A stretch of 5,256 nt of DNA from contig CAJGDU010000096.1 in NCBI GenBank assembly GCA_904502175.1, forward strand, positions 1 to 5,256, in the 5' to 3' direction. Numbering within the stretch: position 1 is the stretch's first letter; each line of letters begins with the position of its first letter. This document shows positions 1 through 5,256 of the stretch, in pieces. The DNA comes from Clostridiaceae bacterium (GTDB lineage Bacteria; Bacillota; Clostridia; Oscillospirales; Acutalibacteraceae). The translations under genes and the position numbers were made by a program. The notes under the pieces are model-generated. The model was not told the origin of the DNA and did no database searches. It saw nothing but the letters and a program-made list of their open reading frames with translations.

Positions 1-727
1 AGTGGTCCTGGTCGGCATCAACTTCTGCTGTTACGGCCCGGACATCGGCAAGACCTTCACCGACCCCATCGAGCTCGCCTGCAACATGGGCTTCGACCGG
101 GTCCGCATCGGCTCGCTGGAGTTCGACAACATCAGTGCCGCGTCCATCGAGAAACTGGCCTCGTTCCCGAACTTCTGTCCCCAGTTCCACATCTCCCTGC
201 AGAGCGGTTCCGACAGCGTCCTTCGGCGCATGTACCGCAACTACGACACGAAGGCTTACAAGGCCCTCTGCGCGCAGCTGAGAGCCACCTTCCCCGACGG
301 CACCATCACCACGGACATCATGACGGGCTTCCCCTTCGAGACCGAAGAGGAGTTCGAGGAGTCCCTGTCCTTCGCGAAGGAGATCGGTTTCGAAAAGATC
401 CACGTCTTCCCCTTCTCCCCGCGCGCCGGCACACCGGCCGCCGAAATGCAGCCGCAGGTGCCGAAGGCCGTCAAAAAAGAGCGGGCCCGCCGCATGATCG
501 CCCTCGGCGAGGAACTGCGGACCGCGTTCCTCGAACGCCAGGTCGGACGGGACCTCGAAGTCCTCTGCGAGACCTTCGAGGACGGCATGGTCACCGGCCA
601 CACCGCCAACTACACGCCGGTCCGGTTCCCCTCGGACCGGGACCGTCAGAACGAACTCGTCACGGTCCGGATCGACGGGGTCGAAAAAGAGCAGGATGCC
701 TGTGTCGGCACCCTGCTGTCAGAGTAA
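1..727 (+). CDS. mtaB: tRNA N6-threonylcarbamoyladenosine methylthiotransferase MtaB, 3' part (5' end outside window)
   Basis: Radical-SAM methylthiotransferase that converts t6A37 to ms2t6A37 in ANN-decoding tRNAs such as tRNA-Lys. About 241 C-terminal residues are visible. Counting from the first full codon, they show LQSGSD (66-71), the radical-SAM core stretch TDIMTGFPFETEEEF (104-118), HVFPFSPRAGTPAA (134-147), the basic VKKERARRMIAL helix (157-168), and a TRAM-type RNA-binding end with GHTANYTPVRF (199-209). The HVFPFSPR..TPAA and HTANY.PV signatures fit MtaB better than MiaB or RimO. The N-terminal domain and the CxxxCxxC cysteines of the SAM cluster must lie upstream of the window. 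The GTG at base 2 is an internal valine, not a start, because the reading frame is open to the edge and begins mid-domain. The TAA stop is 4 bp from the stop of convergent tmcAL. Codons for E228-L239 also form the tmcAL terminator on the other strand. Confidence 0.92.
   Translation, partial: VVLVGINFCCYGPDIGKTFTDPIELACNMGFDRVRIGSLEFDNISAASIEKLASFPNFCPQFHISLQSGSDSVLRRMYRNYDTKAYKALCAQLRATFPDGTITTDIMTGFPFETEEEFEESLSFAKEIGFEKIHVFPFSPRAGTPAAEMQPQVPKAVKKERARRMIALGEELRTAFLERQVGRDLEVLCETFEDGMVTGHTANYTPVRFPSDRDRQNELVTVRIDGVEKEQDACVGTLLSE
684..717 (-). terminator. Intrinsic terminator of tmcAL embedded in the 3' end of mtaB
   Basis: Read on the minus strand, 717-707 (AGCAGGGTGCC) pairs with 700-690 (GGCATCCTGCT) around the 6-nt loop GACACA. 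The stem has 11 pairs, one of them a G-U wobble. It is followed by C and then TTTTT (688-684). It begins 15 nt after the tmcAL stop, the usual place for a rho-independent terminator. On the plus strand the wobble becomes an A-C mismatch and no T-run follows, so it should act only on the tmcAL transcript. All of it lies in mtaB codons. The structure is seen in the sequence; its activity is inferred. Confidence 0.65.
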
Positions 728-731
728 AATA

Positions 732-1922
732 TCAAAGCATGACGATCTCATCCGAGTATTCGGTCCCGCAGGGCAGCACCCTGGGGGTGGCAAGATTGTA
801 CAGATTCGTCGCCCGGCATTCCAGTTCGAAGGTGTGCCGGGCCTTTTCATCGAGTTTTTCGATGGCGGCCGGTTTGGTGATGATGGGTAAAGAAGCCGTC
901 TCCTTCGCGGTCTTCAGCACTTCCAGCCCCCGGTCGTTGAACCCGAGGACCCGCAGGTACGGCACCGCGTCCCGGTCCTCCGGCAGGATGCCGAGGTACA
1001 GCGCGGTGACGATGCGCCGGATGCGGGAATGCGTGTACCGCTTCGTCTTGACGATGTCGTAGAGCTCTTCCAGCGACGTGGCGCTCTGGATGGCGTTGAA
1101 GATGCGGTTCTCCAGACCTTCCGAGACGTCGGGCGCCTTGCGGATGTCCTCCACCCGCAGCATGCGCAGGCGGGACAGGATGGCCCGCTCGCTCTCTTCG
1201 ACCCGGACCGGCGCACGGCCGACCGAGACCATGCGTTTGAATTCGATTTCGGTGGTCTCCGGCATGTATTCGAAGGCGCGTTCATCGCCCCGTTCCATGA
1301 GGATGCGGAGCATGGAGGCGCTGGCGAACTCGTCGGTGGCCGTCAGGGCGTCGTGCGTGTTCCCCACCCGCTTCATGGGTTCCACCGCCATGGTGCTGTT
1401 CCGGCGATGCAGTTCCTTGAGGTATTCGACGGCGAGGATGTTGTTCGGCCCCTCGAGGATGTCGGCCGCGTCGTCTCCGTAGACGGAGCGGACCGCAAAG
1501 CCTCTGGCCGTCGGATAGCTGACGCCGCCGGCGAGCTCCTGCCGGAGCAGTTCATCGACCTTCGGGTCGGTGACCGCCTTTGCCGCGGCTTCCAGTTGTT
1601 CGAGGGAGTCGCTCTCCGCGCCGAAGCAGAGGGCGTCCACGCAGCCGAGGGCCTCCAGAACTTCGACGCCGCCCCGGGCAAACACCTCCGCCGTGGCCAC
1701 GGCGAAGGGCACCGGCAGTTCGAGGACCAGGTCCACCCCGCCCCGCAGCGCCGCGGCGGCGCGGGCCCGCTTGTCCATGATGGCGACGCTGCCCCGCTGG
1801 ACGAAGTTGCCGCTCATGACGGCGACCACATGGGTGGCGCCCGTCTCCCGGCAGTGGTCCACCAGCGCTTTGTGGCCGTTGTGGAACGGATTGTATTCGG
1901 CGATGATGCCGCAAGTCTTCAT
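732..1922 (-). CDS. tmcAL: tRNA(Met) cytidine acetate ligase TmcAL
   Basis: Cytosolic enzyme of the HxGH nucleotidyltransferase superfamily (formerly YlbM, DUF795). It activates acetate with ATP to acetyl-adenylate and transfers the acetyl group to C34 of elongator tRNA-Met, giving ac4C. At 396 residues it is full length. Visible motifs are GIIAEYNPFHNGH (5-17) with the HNGH nucleotide-binding signature (14-17), MSGNFVQRG (36-44), the DLVLELP strand (64-70), CFGAESD (99-105), SYPTAR (135-140), PNNILAVEYLK (159-169), and the basic RNA-binding-like KTKRYTHSRIRRI (292-304) in the helical C-terminal domain. The ATG is supported by AGAAGG 7 nt upstream and by homology starting at residue 1. It is transcribed divergently from ackA, from a promoter interlocked with the ackA promoter, and converges with mtaB (4 bp between stops). 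It looks monocistronic. No key residue that I can recognise is missing. Confidence 0.95.
   Translation of the reverse strand: MKTCGIIAEYNPFHNGHKALVDHCRETGATHVVAVMSGNFVQRGSVAIMDKRARAAAALRGGVDLVLELPVPFAVATAEVFARGGVEVLEALGCVDALCFGAESDSLEQLEAAAKAVTDPKVDELLRQELAGGVSYPTARGFAVRSVYGDDAADILEGPNNILAVEYLKELHRRNSTMAVEPMKRVGNTHDALTATDEFASASMLRILMERGDERAFEYMPETTEIEFKRMVSVGRAPVRVEESERAILSRLRMLRVEDIRKAPDVSEGLENRIFNAIQSATSLEELYDIVKTKRYTHSRIRRIVTALYLGILPEDRDAVPYLRVLGFNDRGLEVLKTAKETASLPIITKPAAIEKLDEKARHTFELECRATNLYNLATPRVLPCGTEYSDEIVML
811..847 (+). terminator. Candidate weak terminator of mtaB embedded in the 3' end of tmcAL
   Basis: On the plus strand GCCCGGCA (811-818) pairs perfectly with TGCCGGGC (835-842). 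Inside are a possible U-G pair, one mismatch and two more C-G pairs (821-822 with 831-832). It is followed by C and TTTT (844-847), with another TTTTT at 855-859. It starts 84 nt after the mtaB stop. In the other direction no T-run follows, so the polarity suits mtaB. The short U-tract, the large loop and the fact that the bases encode TmcAL residues 361-371 (ARH...CRA) make chance pairing in GC-rich DNA a real alternative. Confidence 0.35.
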
Positions 1923-1929
1923 GCCTGCA

Positions 1930-1935
1930 CCTTCT
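1930..1935 (-). promoter_or_regulatory. Ribosome binding site of tmcAL
   Basis: The minus strand reads AGAAGGTGCAGGC directly before the ATG at 1922. The AGAAGG core is 7 nt from the start, which supports the chosen initiation codon. Confidence 0.7.
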
Positions 1936-1959
1936 TTGGAAAGAGTTTTTTACGATTCT

Positions 1960-1988
1960 ATTATATTAAACGTGGAAAAATACGGCAA
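1960..1988 (-). promoter_or_regulatory. Sigma-A-type promoter of tmcAL
   Basis: On the minus strand a -35 box TTGCCG (1988-1983, 4 of 6 matches to TTGACA) is followed after exactly 17 nt by a perfect -10 box TATAAT (1965-1960). Transcription would start near 1953, giving a leader of about 30 nt to the ATG at 1922. The stretch is strikingly A+T-rich against the GC-rich genes around it. Its -35 box lies inside the spacer of the ackA promoter. Confidence 0.7.
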
Positions 1989-2001
1989 ATTGTTTTATAA
2001 T
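1973..2001 (+). promoter_or_regulatory. Sigma-A-type promoter of ackA
   Basis: On the plus strand a -35 box TGGAAA (1973-1978, 4 of 6 matches) is followed after 17 nt by a perfect TATAAT (1996-2001). The predicted start near 2008 leaves a leader of about 46 nt before ackA. The leader holds only a small 4-bp hairpin with a GGAA loop (2014-2025). I see no riboswitch-like structure and no convincing catabolite-control (cre) site. Confidence 0.75.
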
Positions 2002-2038
2002 AATGCCCATATCCGTCGGAAGACGACCCCGAACCTGT

Positions 2039-2045
2039 AAAGGAG
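2039..2045 (+). promoter_or_regulatory. Ribosome binding site of ackA
   Basis: AAAGGAG lies 8 nt upstream of the ATG at 2054 and decides the start. An in-frame ATG at 2003 would add 17 residues with no homology. It has no Shine-Dalgarno sequence and sits at or before the predicted transcription start, so it is not used. Confidence 0.85.
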
Positions 2046-2053
2046 CATCTTTT

Positions 2054-3244
2054 ATGAAAATACTAGTCATCAACAGCGGCAGCTCTTCTCTGAAGTATCA
2101 GCTCATCGATATGTCCAATGAAGAAGTCGTCGCGAAGGGCCTCTGCGAGCGCATCGCCATTGACGGTCACATCAAAGCCGAGACCAACTCCGGCGCGAAA
2201 GTGGACGTGAACATCGTTCTGCCGAACCACACCGCGGCCTTCAACGAGGTCAAGAAGCTTCTGACCTCCGGCGACACCAAAGTCATCGACTCCCTGAACG
2301 AGATCTCCGCCATCGGACACCGCATCGTCCAGGGCGGTATGTACTTCGCCGAGTCCCATATCGTCACGAAGGAAGTCGAGGACAAGATCGAAGAGCTCAT
2401 CGACCTCGCGCCCCTGCACAACGGTCCGAACCTCGACGGCATCCGGGCCGCCAAGAAGTCCTTCAGCCCGGACACGCCCCACGTCGTCGTCTTCGACAAC
2501 GCCTTCCACACCACCATGCCGCCGAAAGCGTTCATGTACGCCATCCCATACCGCTATTATGAGGAGTTCGGCGTCCGCCGCTACGGGTTCCACGGCATCT
2601 CCCACAACTACGTTTCCAACCGGCTGGCCGAGCTGCACCCCGAGTTCAAGAAGGTCATCATCTGCCACCTCGGCAACGGCTCCTCCATCACCGCCATCAA
2701 GGACGGCAAGGTCATCGACACCTCCATGGGTCTGACCCCGCTGGACGGCTTCATCATGGGTTCCCGCTGCGGCGCCATCGACCCCTCCGTCGTCACCTAT
2801 CTCCAGGAGAAAGACGACCTGACCGCCAAGCAGACCACCAACATGATGAACAAGCAGGCCGGGTTCCTCGGTGTCTCCGGCGTCTCCTCCGACATGAGAG
2901 ACGTGGAAATTGCCGCCGAAGAGGGCAACGACCGGGCACAGCTGGCCCTCGACATCTTCTACTATCAGGTGCCGAAGCTCATCGCTTCTTACATCGTCGC
3001 CCTGCAGGGCCTGGACGCGCTGGTCTTCACCGCCGGCATCGGCGAGAACGGCTGCAACGTCCGCGAAGGCATCTGCCGCGAGCTCGAGTTCATGGGCATC
3101 AAGATGGACTACGCAAAGAACGACGGTGTCCGCGGCAAGGAAGTCCGCCTCGACGCCGAAGGCTCCAAGGCCGCCATCTTCATGATCCCCACCAACGAAG
3201 AACTGATGATCGCCCGCGAAACCAAGGCCCTCATCGAAGCGTAA
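2054..3244 (+). CDS. ackA: Acetate kinase
   Basis: Cytosolic ASKHA-fold kinase catalysing acetyl phosphate + ADP = acetate + ATP, the ATP-yielding step of fermentative acetate formation. At 396 residues it has the usual length. By comparison with the Methanosarcina enzyme, the following are present: the N7-SGSSSLK-14 phosphate loop, R90 (GHR), the acetate pocket V92, L121, F179 and P229, catalytic D148 (FDNAFH), H180 (YGFHGISH), H205 and N208 (HLGNGS), R238 (GSRCG), the GIGEN nucleotide loop (328-332), and TNEELMIARET near the C terminus (380-390). Two positions differ from the common pattern: Q93 where most read His (GHRxVHGG), and A241 where GDxDP is usual. It is flanked by its own promoter and a terminator, so probably monocistronic. 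The phosphotransacetylase gene pta is not adjacent. Confidence 0.97.
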   Translation: MKILVINSGSSSLKYQLIDMSNEEVVAKGLCERIAIDGHIKAETNSGAKVDVNIVLPNHTAAFNEVKKLLTSGDTKVIDSLNEISAIGHRIVQGGMYFAESHIVTKEVEDKIEELIDLAPLHNGPNLDGIRAAKKSFSPDTPHVVVFDNAFHTTMPPKAFMYAIPYRYYEEFGVRRYGFHGISHNYVSNRLAELHPEFKKVIICHLGNGSSITAIKDGKVIDTSMGLTPLDGFIMGSRCGAIDPSVVTYLQEKDDLTAKQTTNMMNKQAGFLGVSGVSSDMRDVEIAAEEGNDRAQLALDIFYYQVPKLIASYIVALQGLDALVFTAGIGENGCNVREGICRELEFMGIKMDYAKNDGVRGKEVRLDAEGSKAAIFMIPTNEELMIARETKALIEA

Positions 3245-3254
3245 AATAGACAAT

Positions 3255-3285
3255 AAAAAAAACCGGACCGCTCGGTCCGGTTTTT
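3255..3285. terminator. Bidirectional intrinsic terminator shared by ackA and the sugar transferase
   Basis: CCGGACC (3263-3269) pairs with GGTCCGG (3274-3280) around GCTC. Eight A residues precede it (3255-3262) and five T residues follow (3281-3285). Read on the plus strand it ends ackA, 10 nt after the stop codon. Read on the minus strand the A-run becomes an eight-U tract and ends the queH-sugar transferase transcript just after its stop at 3292. Confidence 0.95.
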
Positions 3286-3291
3286 CTTTGT

Positions 3292-4671
3292 TTAACTCTG
3301 GGGTGCCCCGCTGGCGGCACTGTCGTCCTGCTTGTCGAAGCCCTCGGTGCTCTCCTTCATGAACAGGACTTTGATGGTCATGAAGATGAGCCGAAGGTCC
3401 GTCCGCAGGCTGTAGTTCTCGATGTAGAAGAGGTCGAGCTTCAGCTTGTCGTAGGCGGTCGTGTTGTACTTGCCGTAGACCTGAGCGTAGCCGGTGAGGC
3501 CTGCCTTGACCTTCAGGCGATACGCGAACTCCGGGAACTCCGCCGTGTACTTCTCGACGTGCTCCACCCGCTCGGGACGGGGGCCGACGATGGACATATC
3601 GCCCTTCAGGATATTGAAGATCTGGGGCATTTCATCGAACCGGATGGCCCGGATGACCCGGCCGACCGGGGTGATGCGCTCGTCGTCGGAGACCGCCGGA
3701 CGGGACTTGCCGTCCGCCTCCGCGTTCGGGATCATGGAGCGGAACTTGATGATGTCGAAGACCTTGCCGTCCTGCGTGACCCGGGCCTGTTTGTAGAAGA
3801 CCGGTCCGTGGTCGTGGGCCTTGATGAGGATGGCCGTCAGGAGCATGAAGGGGCTCGTGAGGACGAGGGCCAGGACGCTCAGGAAGACGTCCACGATGCG
3901 CTTGAGCACCTTCTGCTCAAAGGTGAGGCCGGAGTTGCGGCACAGGAGCAGCGGCGTGTCGAAGACGTGGAGGTTCTCGCCGGAGCGGATGATGATGTCG
4001 GAGACCTTCGGCGTGACATAGGTGCGCTTGCCGTTGTCGTAGCAGTACTTCAGGATATCGTTCCGGAGGGAGCCGGGGATATCGCAGATGATAGCGCCGT
4101 CGTACTCGTTGATGCGCTGTTTGATGTAGTCGTACCCCTCGTCGATGTTGACCGCTTCACAGATGATGAACCGGTCGTCCCGGGCGGACATCTTCCGCAC
4201 GAGGCTCGTGGCGGAGTGGTAACTGTAGACGATGACCAGCCGGTACGGCGGGTACAGTTTGCGGTAGACGAAGGCCGCGAGGTACGCCCAGATGAGGATG
4301 ATGCCCATCTGCACGAGGAACAGGATGAGGACCGGGGCCACGGCCACCATTTTCCGGGCCACCAGGCTCATGATGGCATACATGATGGCGTCGACCAGCA
4401 GGGTCGTGATGCCCTGGGAGTAGACGATGTCGGAGACCCGGTAGAGGTCGATCTTCAGAGCACCGTAGATCCTCGACAGAACATACTGGAGCACGAAGTA
4501 CAGGGTGAAAATGAGATAGTTCCCCCGGCGGAAAAAGGCCCAGATGATGCCGACGTTGATGTGGTGCACCCAGGTGTATCCGAAGGCCACCGTCAGAGAC
4601 AGCAGAATTAAGATACTCAGGGTGAACATGATCATTTTACGGAATTCATCCGCTCTGCTTTTCGATTTCAT
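3292..4671 (-). CDS. Polyprenyl-phosphate sugar-1-phosphate transferase (exopolysaccharide initiating enzyme, WbaP/WcaJ-like)
   Basis: Membrane phosphoglycosyl transferase that moves a sugar-1-phosphate from a nucleotide sugar to undecaprenyl phosphate, the first step of surface polysaccharide assembly. Of 459 residues, about 13-33, 51-69, 85-108 and 112-135 look like four membrane helices. A cytosolic Rossmann-like region (about 144-240) follows, but without the usual glycine-rich loop (it reads LVIVYSYHSATSLV). The PglC-like catalytic domain begins with KRIVDVFLSV (257-266) and a reentrant helix broken at S273-P274. It continues with GPVFYKQARV (289-298), IIKFRSM (307-313), the catalytic D346-E347 dyad in RFDEMPQIFNILKGD, VGPRPER (362-368), KAGLTGYAQVYGKY (389-402) and KESTEGF (439-445). 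The ATG has a strong GGAGG 5 nt upstream, within queH, and overlaps queH by 26 nt. The sugar cannot be told from sequence. No other polysaccharide gene is in the window. Confidence 0.93.
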   Translation of the reverse strand: MKSKSRADEFRKMIMFTLSILILLSLTVAFGYTWVHHINVGIIWAFFRRGNYLIFTLYFVLQYVLSRIYGALKIDLYRVSDIVYSQGITTLLVDAIMYAIMSLVARKMVAVAPVLILFLVQMGIILIWAYLAAFVYRKLYPPYRLVIVYSYHSATSLVRKMSARDDRFIICEAVNIDEGYDYIKQRINEYDGAIICDIPGSLRNDILKYCYDNGKRTYVTPKVSDIIIRSGENLHVFDTPLLLCRNSGLTFEQKVLKRIVDVFLSVLALVLTSPFMLLTAILIKAHDHGPVFYKQARVTQDGKVFDIIKFRSMIPNAEADGKSRPAVSDDERITPVGRVIRAIRFDEMPQIFNILKGDMSIVGPRPERVEHVEKYTAEFPEFAYRLKVKAGLTGYAQVYGKYNTTAYDKLKLDLFYIENYSLRTDLRLIFMTIKVLFMKESTEGFDKQDDSAASGAPQS

Positions 4672-5256
4672 GGAAACCTCCCTTTCCCTGTTCGGTCTCC
4701 TCCGGGCGGGAGGAGAATTCGCAGCCGCAGTAGTTTTGGCGGTAGAGGGAATACTCTCTCGAGAGTTCGATGGATTTTTGATAGCCGTTCCGCTTCTTGA
4801 AGTCGGAGGGCAGGAACGGGACGCCCACGGCCTCCCCCAGCTCCGTTCCGAGCCGGTTGAGCACCTCGGCGTTTTTGTGGGGGCTGACGGTCAGCGTGGT
4901 GCAGAACCAGTCGTAGCCGCCGTCCCGGGCGGTCTCGGCCGCTTTCCGGAGCCGCTGTTCAAAACAGAGGCCGCAGCGGGCGCCGCCTTCGGGGTCCTCC
5001 TCGTGGCCGGCCACCGCGTCGAGGAACGACTGGTGGTCGTACGGAAGGTCCGTAAACCGGATGTGCTTCCCCCGGGCGTTCATGGCCTCGATGAGACCCT
5101 TCTGAACACGTTTCCGGTGCTCGTATTCCTCCGCGGGAGCGATGCACGGGTTGTAGTAAAGGACTGTGATGTCGAACCGGTCGACCAGGTAGTCCAGCAC
5201 ATAGCTGGAACAGGGACCGCAGCAGCTGTGGAGCAGCAGCCGGGGCCGTTCGCCCC
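4646..5256 (-). CDS. queH: Epoxyqueuosine reductase QueH, 5' end cut by the window edge
   Basis: Cytosolic iron-sulfur enzyme (formerly DUF208) that reduces epoxyqueuosine to queuosine at position 34 of GUN-anticodon tRNAs (Tyr, His, Asn, Asp), a cobalamin-independent replacement for QueG. The frame runs open to the right edge. The GTG at 5200 is an internal valine, since the 18 complete codons upstream encode the family's RPRLLLHSCCGPCSSY. With those, 202 residues are visible, numbered from the first full codon: CCGPCSS (11-17), YYNPCIAP (33-40), EYEHRK (43-48), RCGLCFEQRL (93-102), TTLTVSPHKN (119-128), PSDFKKRNGYQKSIELS (149-165), and YRQNYCGCEFS (171-181). All cysteine motifs expected for metal binding are present. 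The true start is probably a few tens of codons beyond the edge. The last 20 or so residues form a polar tail past the family core and contain the downstream ribosome binding site. It is the first visible gene of a two-gene unit with the sugar transferase. Confidence 0.94.
   Translation of the reverse strand, partial: GERPRLLLHSCCGPCSSYVLDYLVDRFDITVLYYNPCIAPAEEYEHRKRVQKGLIEAMNARGKHIRFTDLPYDHQSFLDAVAGHEEDPEGGARCGLCFEQRLRKAAETARDGGYDWFCTTLTVSPHKNAEVLNRLGTELGEAVGVPFLPSDFKKRNGYQKSIELSREYSLYRQNYCGCEFSSRPEETEQGKGGFHEIEKQSG
4676..4682 (-). promoter_or_regulatory. Ribosome binding site of the sugar transferase, inside queH
   Basis: The minus strand reads AAAGGGAGGTTTCC before the ATG at 4671. GGAGG is 5 nt from the start. 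The site lies within the last codons of queH (encoding GKGGFH), so ribosomes finishing queH stop 23-25 nt past the new start. This suggests translational coupling. Confidence 0.8.

Noticed and set aside
769..783. CAGGG-CAGCA-CCCTG hairpin as terminator of mtaB
   Set aside because: Only 5 bp of stem, and it is followed by G-rich sequence without a T-run.
1966..1979. Catabolite-responsive (cre) site in the ackA promoter
   Set aside because: TTAAACGTGG resembles part of the consensus, but the central CG is out of register and the second half-site does not match.
1029..2000. 323-codon plus-strand open frame antisense to tmcAL
   Set aside because: Shadow of tmcAL codon bias. It runs through the promoter region, has no ribosome binding site, and is rich in R/G/A/D/H without domain signatures.
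2014..2025. Small CGTC-GGAA-GACG hairpin in the ackA leader as a riboswitch or attenuator
   Set aside because: Four base pairs with no alternative pairing or T-run; too small for a regulatory RNA.
2003..2053. Upstream in-frame ATG that would extend AckA by 17 residues
   Set aside because: It lies at or before the predicted transcription start, lacks a Shine-Dalgarno sequence, and adds residues absent from the family.
2063..3253. Full-length 396-codon open frame antisense to ackA
   Set aside because: It mirrors ackA almost exactly, has the low-complexity V/D/G/A make-up typical of antisense frames of GC-rich codons, and resembles no known family. The matching length of 396 residues is coincidence.
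3559..4611. 350-codon plus-strand open frame antisense to the sugar transferase
   Set aside because: Its acidic D/V/E-rich composition mirrors the real gene, and it has no start signal or recognisable motif.
4756..4765. Perfect palindrome CTCTCGAGAG as an operator
   Set aside because: It lies within conserved QueH codons (IELSRE), is only 10 bp, and is far from any promoter.
5198..5200. GTG as the start of queH
   Set aside because: Codons upstream to the window edge are in frame and encode the conserved LLLHSCCGPCSSY segment, so the valine is internal.

Overview
The window suggests a GC-rich member of the Bacillota, most likely Clostridia-like. The evidence is a TmcAL family tRNA acetate ligase (a family I know mainly from Bacillota), QueH rather than QueG for the last step of queuosine synthesis, strong AAGGAGG-type ribosome binding sites, a clostridial-style sugar-phosphate transferase ending in a KESTEGF block, and codons rich in third-position G/C. 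I cannot name a genus. The DNA is almost fully coding. The only intergenic stretches are about 130 bp between tmcAL and ackA, 47 bp between ackA and the sugar transferase, and 4 bp between mtaB and tmcAL.

Left part (1-1922): the 3' part of mtaB on the plus strand converges on a complete tmcAL on the minus strand, with 4 bp between their stop codons. A good intrinsic terminator for tmcAL lies inside the last codons of mtaB. A weaker candidate terminator for mtaB lies inside the 3' end of tmcAL.

Middle (1923-3285): tmcAL and ackA diverge from an A+T-rich spacer holding two back-to-back sigma-A-type promoters. Each has a perfect TATAAT and a 17-nt spacer, and each promoter's -35 box lies within the other's spacer. 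ackA (acetate kinase) appears monocistronic and ends at a strong bidirectional terminator.

Right part (3286-5256, minus strand): queH, cut by the right edge at its 5' end, overlaps by 26 nt a membrane polyprenyl-phosphate sugar-1-phosphate transferase. They look translationally coupled and stop at the terminator shared with ackA.

How the genes relate: three of five genes modify the tRNA anticodon loop (MtaB at A37, TmcAL at C34 of elongator tRNA-Met, QueH at the queuosine of position 34). AckA interconverts acetyl phosphate plus ADP with acetate plus ATP; TmcAL uses acetate plus ATP, so the divergent pair shares two metabolites. I find no mobile element, CRISPR array, RNA gene, defence system or unknown protein family. 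The content is housekeeping; the most unusual feature is the compact layout of promoters and terminators.
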